From NCBI GenBank assembly GCA_021852225.1, contig JAJZOA010000171.1, positions 1 to 7,405 on the forward strand: a stretch of DNA of 7,405 nucleotides. Direction: 5' to 3'. Of this stretch, positions 5,763 to 7,405 are shown piece by piece. Positions within the stretch are counted from its first letter, which is position 1. Each line of letters starts with the position of its first letter. The position numbers were made by a program, and so were the translations under genes. The notes beneath the pieces are model-generated. The model searched no databases. It was not told where the DNA came from and worked only from the letters and a program-made list of their open reading frames with translations. The DNA is from Planctomycetota bacterium (GTDB taxonomy: Bacteria; Planctomycetota; Phycisphaerae; WQYP01).

Positions 5763-7043
5763 ATGGATCATTTTAACTATCGCAACGGGGCACTGTATTG
5801 CGAGGATGTTCCGGTGGAACAGATTGTTTCCGCCGTGGGCAGTCCGGTGTACATCTACAGCCAGGCGACGCTTCTGACACATTATCAGCGGATCGCCCGG
5901 GCGTTTGCGCCGCTGAACCCACTGATCTGCTATTCGATCAAGTCGTGCGGGAATCTGGCCATATTGCGGACCTTGCGCGGCGCGGGAAGCGGGTTTGACG
6001 TGGTTTCCGGTGGAGAACTGTTTCGCGCGTTAAAGGCCGGCGCGACACCGGATAAAATTGTTTGCGCCGGGGTAGGCAAAACCGATGCGGAAATAACCGA
6101 AGCGCTGCAGGCGGGCATCGGCTGGTTTAATATTGAAAGCGAAGAGGAATTCTGGAATCTGGATCGGCTGGCCGGCCAGACCGGGAGCCACGCCCGGGGC
6201 GCGCTGCGGGTGAATCCGGATGTGACCAGCCACGGAACCCACACCAAAACTCTGACCGGCAAAAAAGAAACGAAATTCGGTGTGGATATCGACCGGGCAA
6301 TGGAATTTTATCTGACTGCGGCCAAAGCCACGCACGCAAAACTTAACGCACTTCACCTGCACATCGGCTCACCCATAAAATCCACCCAGCCGTATGTGGA
6401 CGCAATTAAGAAGGCCTTGGCCCTTATCGACGAACTTGCGGCTCGCGCCGTGGTGATTGACACATTGGATATCGGCGGTGGATTCGCCGCTTTTTATGAA
6501 GGGGATGAAGCCCCCAGCGCCGCGGATTATGCCACCGCGATCATTCCCCTGCTGGCGGGCCGCAAGCTTAAGATTATTCTTGAGCCGGGGCGGTCTATTT
6601 CGTGCAATGCGGGCATTCTGGTCACGCGTGTGGTTTATACCAAAACCGGCGGAAACAAAACATTTGTCATTGTGGACGCGGCCATGAACGACCTGATTCG
6701 TCCCACCCTGTACGAAAGTTATCATTTTATCTGGCCGGTCACGCCCGGTTCAGGGCTTGCTCCCGCCAGCCGCACCAGCGCAATGCGCACCGCTGACGAT
6801 CGCAAGGTGGATGTGGTGGGTCCGGTTTGTGAAAGCGGCGATTACCTGGCCCGCGACCGATATCTGCCGCGGGTGACGCGGGGGAATCTGCTGGCGGTTT
6901 TTTCCGCCGGGGCGTATGGCTTCGCCATGAGCAGTCAGTACAACGCCCGTCCGCGGGCGGCGGAGGTTCTGGTGGATGGCGCAGTCTGGCGCATTATCCG
7001 GCAGCGCGAGACGTATGCGGACCTCGTGGCCGGGGAAGAATAA
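5763..7043 (+). CDS. lysA: Diaminopimelate decarboxylase
   Basis: PLP enzyme that decarboxylates meso-2,6-diaminopimelate to L-lysine and CO2, the final step of lysine synthesis; cytoplasmic, fold type III, normally a dimer. At 426 residues it has the usual length. The PLP Schiff-base lysine is K60 in 'CYSIKSCGN', followed by 'GSGFDVVSGGEL' (75-86). 'HLHIGS' (198-203) and the phosphate-binding 'DIGGGF' (236-241) complete the barrel, with 'EPGRS' at 274-278. The C-terminal domain supplies 'GPVCESGD' (353-360), holding catalytic C356 and E357, and 'AYGFAMSSQYNARPRAAEVL' (384-403) with Y393. The 'CESGD' and 'YN.RP' signatures favour DAP decarboxylase over ornithine/arginine or carboxynorspermidine decarboxylases. 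It is divergent from hsp20; the small frame downstream may be co-transcribed. No other lysine gene is in view. Confidence 0.96.
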   Translation: MDHFNYRNGALYCEDVPVEQIVSAVGSPVYIYSQATLLTHYQRIARAFAPLNPLICYSIKSCGNLAILRTLRGAGSGFDVVSGGELFRALKAGATPDKIVCAGVGKTDAEITEALQAGIGWFNIESEEEFWNLDRLAGQTGSHARGALRVNPDVTSHGTHTKTLTGKKETKFGVDIDRAMEFYLTAAKATHAKLNALHLHIGSPIKSTQPYVDAIKKALALIDELAARAVVIDTLDIGGGFAAFYEGDEAPSAADYATAIIPLLAGRKLKIILEPGRSISCNAGILVTRVVYTKTGGNKTFVIVDAAMNDLIRPTLYESYHFIWPVTPGSGLAPASRTSAMRTADDRKVDVVGPVCESGDYLARDRYLPRVTRGNLLAVFSAGAYGFAMSSQYNARPRAAEVLVDGAVWRIIRQRETYADLVAGEE

Positions 7044-7046
7044 ATT

Positions 7047-7060
7047 CCGCACAGGTGCGG
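7047..7060 (+). other. Short stem-loop after lysA
   Basis: CCGCA (7047-7051) and TGCGG (7056-7060) form a perfect 5-bp stem with a 4-base loop three bases after the lysA stop. No U-tract follows and a ribosome binding site comes eight bases later, so it is probably not a strong terminator. It may be chance. Confidence 0.25.
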
Positions 7061-7079
7061 CAAAGCCGGAGCCATCCAC

Positions 7080-7405
7080 ATGACCGCCCGATATATGGAT
7101 TCTGTTCCAATACTTGGGAAGCAATGGTCCATCCGCGGGTATATCTGGCGGATGGAGCCGCCGCGGACCACGCCCCCGTCTGTCATAGACATTGATACGT
7201 GTAAATATGTTGGCAAAATGCCGGATGGCGGCCTGCTGCTGGCTACGCCCGCCCCGCGGCCACCTGACCCGCAGGACCTGGAAAAGCTCGGCTTTTCGCG
7301 TCATACGCCTGTGTGGCCATGGGCGGTGCGGATGTACAACGGGGAAGATGAAAAAGCGCCGTTGGCAGTTCTGGATGACACCGGCGATATCCAATGTGTC
7401 AATCA
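7080..7405 (+). CDS. Unrecognised protein, 3' end outside the window
   Basis: A frame starts at ATG 7080 and stays open for 108 codons to the window edge. It has GGAG at 7068-7071, eight bases upstream, and starts 36 bases after lysA, so co-transcription is plausible. The protein begins MTARYMDSVPILGKQWSIRG and is rich in Pro, Asp, Trp and Met, with no signal peptide, membrane helix or family motif that I recognise. Features include 'PPRTTPPSVIDIDTCKYVG' (26-44) and 'LLATPAPRPPDPQDLEKLG' (50-68). ATG 7095 is an alternative start but has no comparable ribosome binding site. No function can be proposed. That the gene is real rests on the open frame in GC-rich DNA, the ribosome binding site and the position. 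Confidence 0.6.
   Translation, partial: MTARYMDSVPILGKQWSIRGYIWRMEPPRTTPPSVIDIDTCKYVGKMPDGGLLLATPAPRPPDPQDLEKLGFSRHTPVWPWAVRMYNGEDEKAPLAVLDDTGDIQCVN

Noticed and set aside
5495..5776. 93-residue plus-strand frame between hsp20 and lysA.
   Set aside because: It begins at TTG without a ribosome binding site, overlaps the lysA start, and has a low-complexity, non-protein-like sequence.
6750..7394. 214-residue minus-strand frame antisense to the end of lysA.
   Set aside because: Over half lies opposite conserved LysA motifs; the rest is opposite a plus-strand frame with a proper ribosome binding site.

Overview
The window reads as an ordinary, gene-dense stretch of chromosome from a GC-rich bacterium. 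No tRNA, rRNA, CRISPR array, transposase, integrase or phage gene is visible. The long Lon with N- and C-terminal extensions, the 'YSIKSCGN' form of diaminopimelate decarboxylase and the 'SWRPAVN' small heat-shock protein together resemble Planctomycetota (Phycisphaerae-like) proteins. That placement is recalled from family resemblance only and is tentative.

Layout. Positions 1-246 hold no gene that can be called with confidence, but contain a nested inverted repeat at 122-177 and an isolated TATAAT at 235-240. A plus-strand MFS transporter of the fosmidomycin-resistance (Fsr) type follows (247-1434). It converges on a minus-strand cluster read right to left: hsp20 (5437-5018), lon (4947-2227) and lipB (2230-1493). 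lon and lipB share a 4-base ATGA overlap. hsp20 and lon are 70 bases apart, and that gap carries a near-perfect GC-rich hairpin. A 325-base divergent intergenic region (5438-5762) separates hsp20 from plus-strand lysA (5763-7043). lysA is followed after 36 bases by an unrecognised reading frame with a good ribosome binding site that runs off the right edge.

How the genes work together. hsp20 and lon form a natural proteostasis pair: a holdase chaperone for unfolding proteins and an ATP-dependent protease that removes damaged ones. lipB, octanoyl-ACP:protein transferase, is the first step of lipoate attachment and appears translationally coupled to lon, an unexpected metabolic partner. lysA is the last step of lysine synthesis. 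The MFS exporter has no evident functional link to the rest.

No new multi-gene system is visible. The items most worth a second look are small: a Pro/Gly/Ala/Thr-rich insert in Lon between its ATPase and protease domains, the lon-lipB coupling, the hsp20-lon hairpin, a 7-base perfect complement to the lysA ribosome binding site about 140 bases upstream of it, and the nested inverted repeat before the MFS gene.
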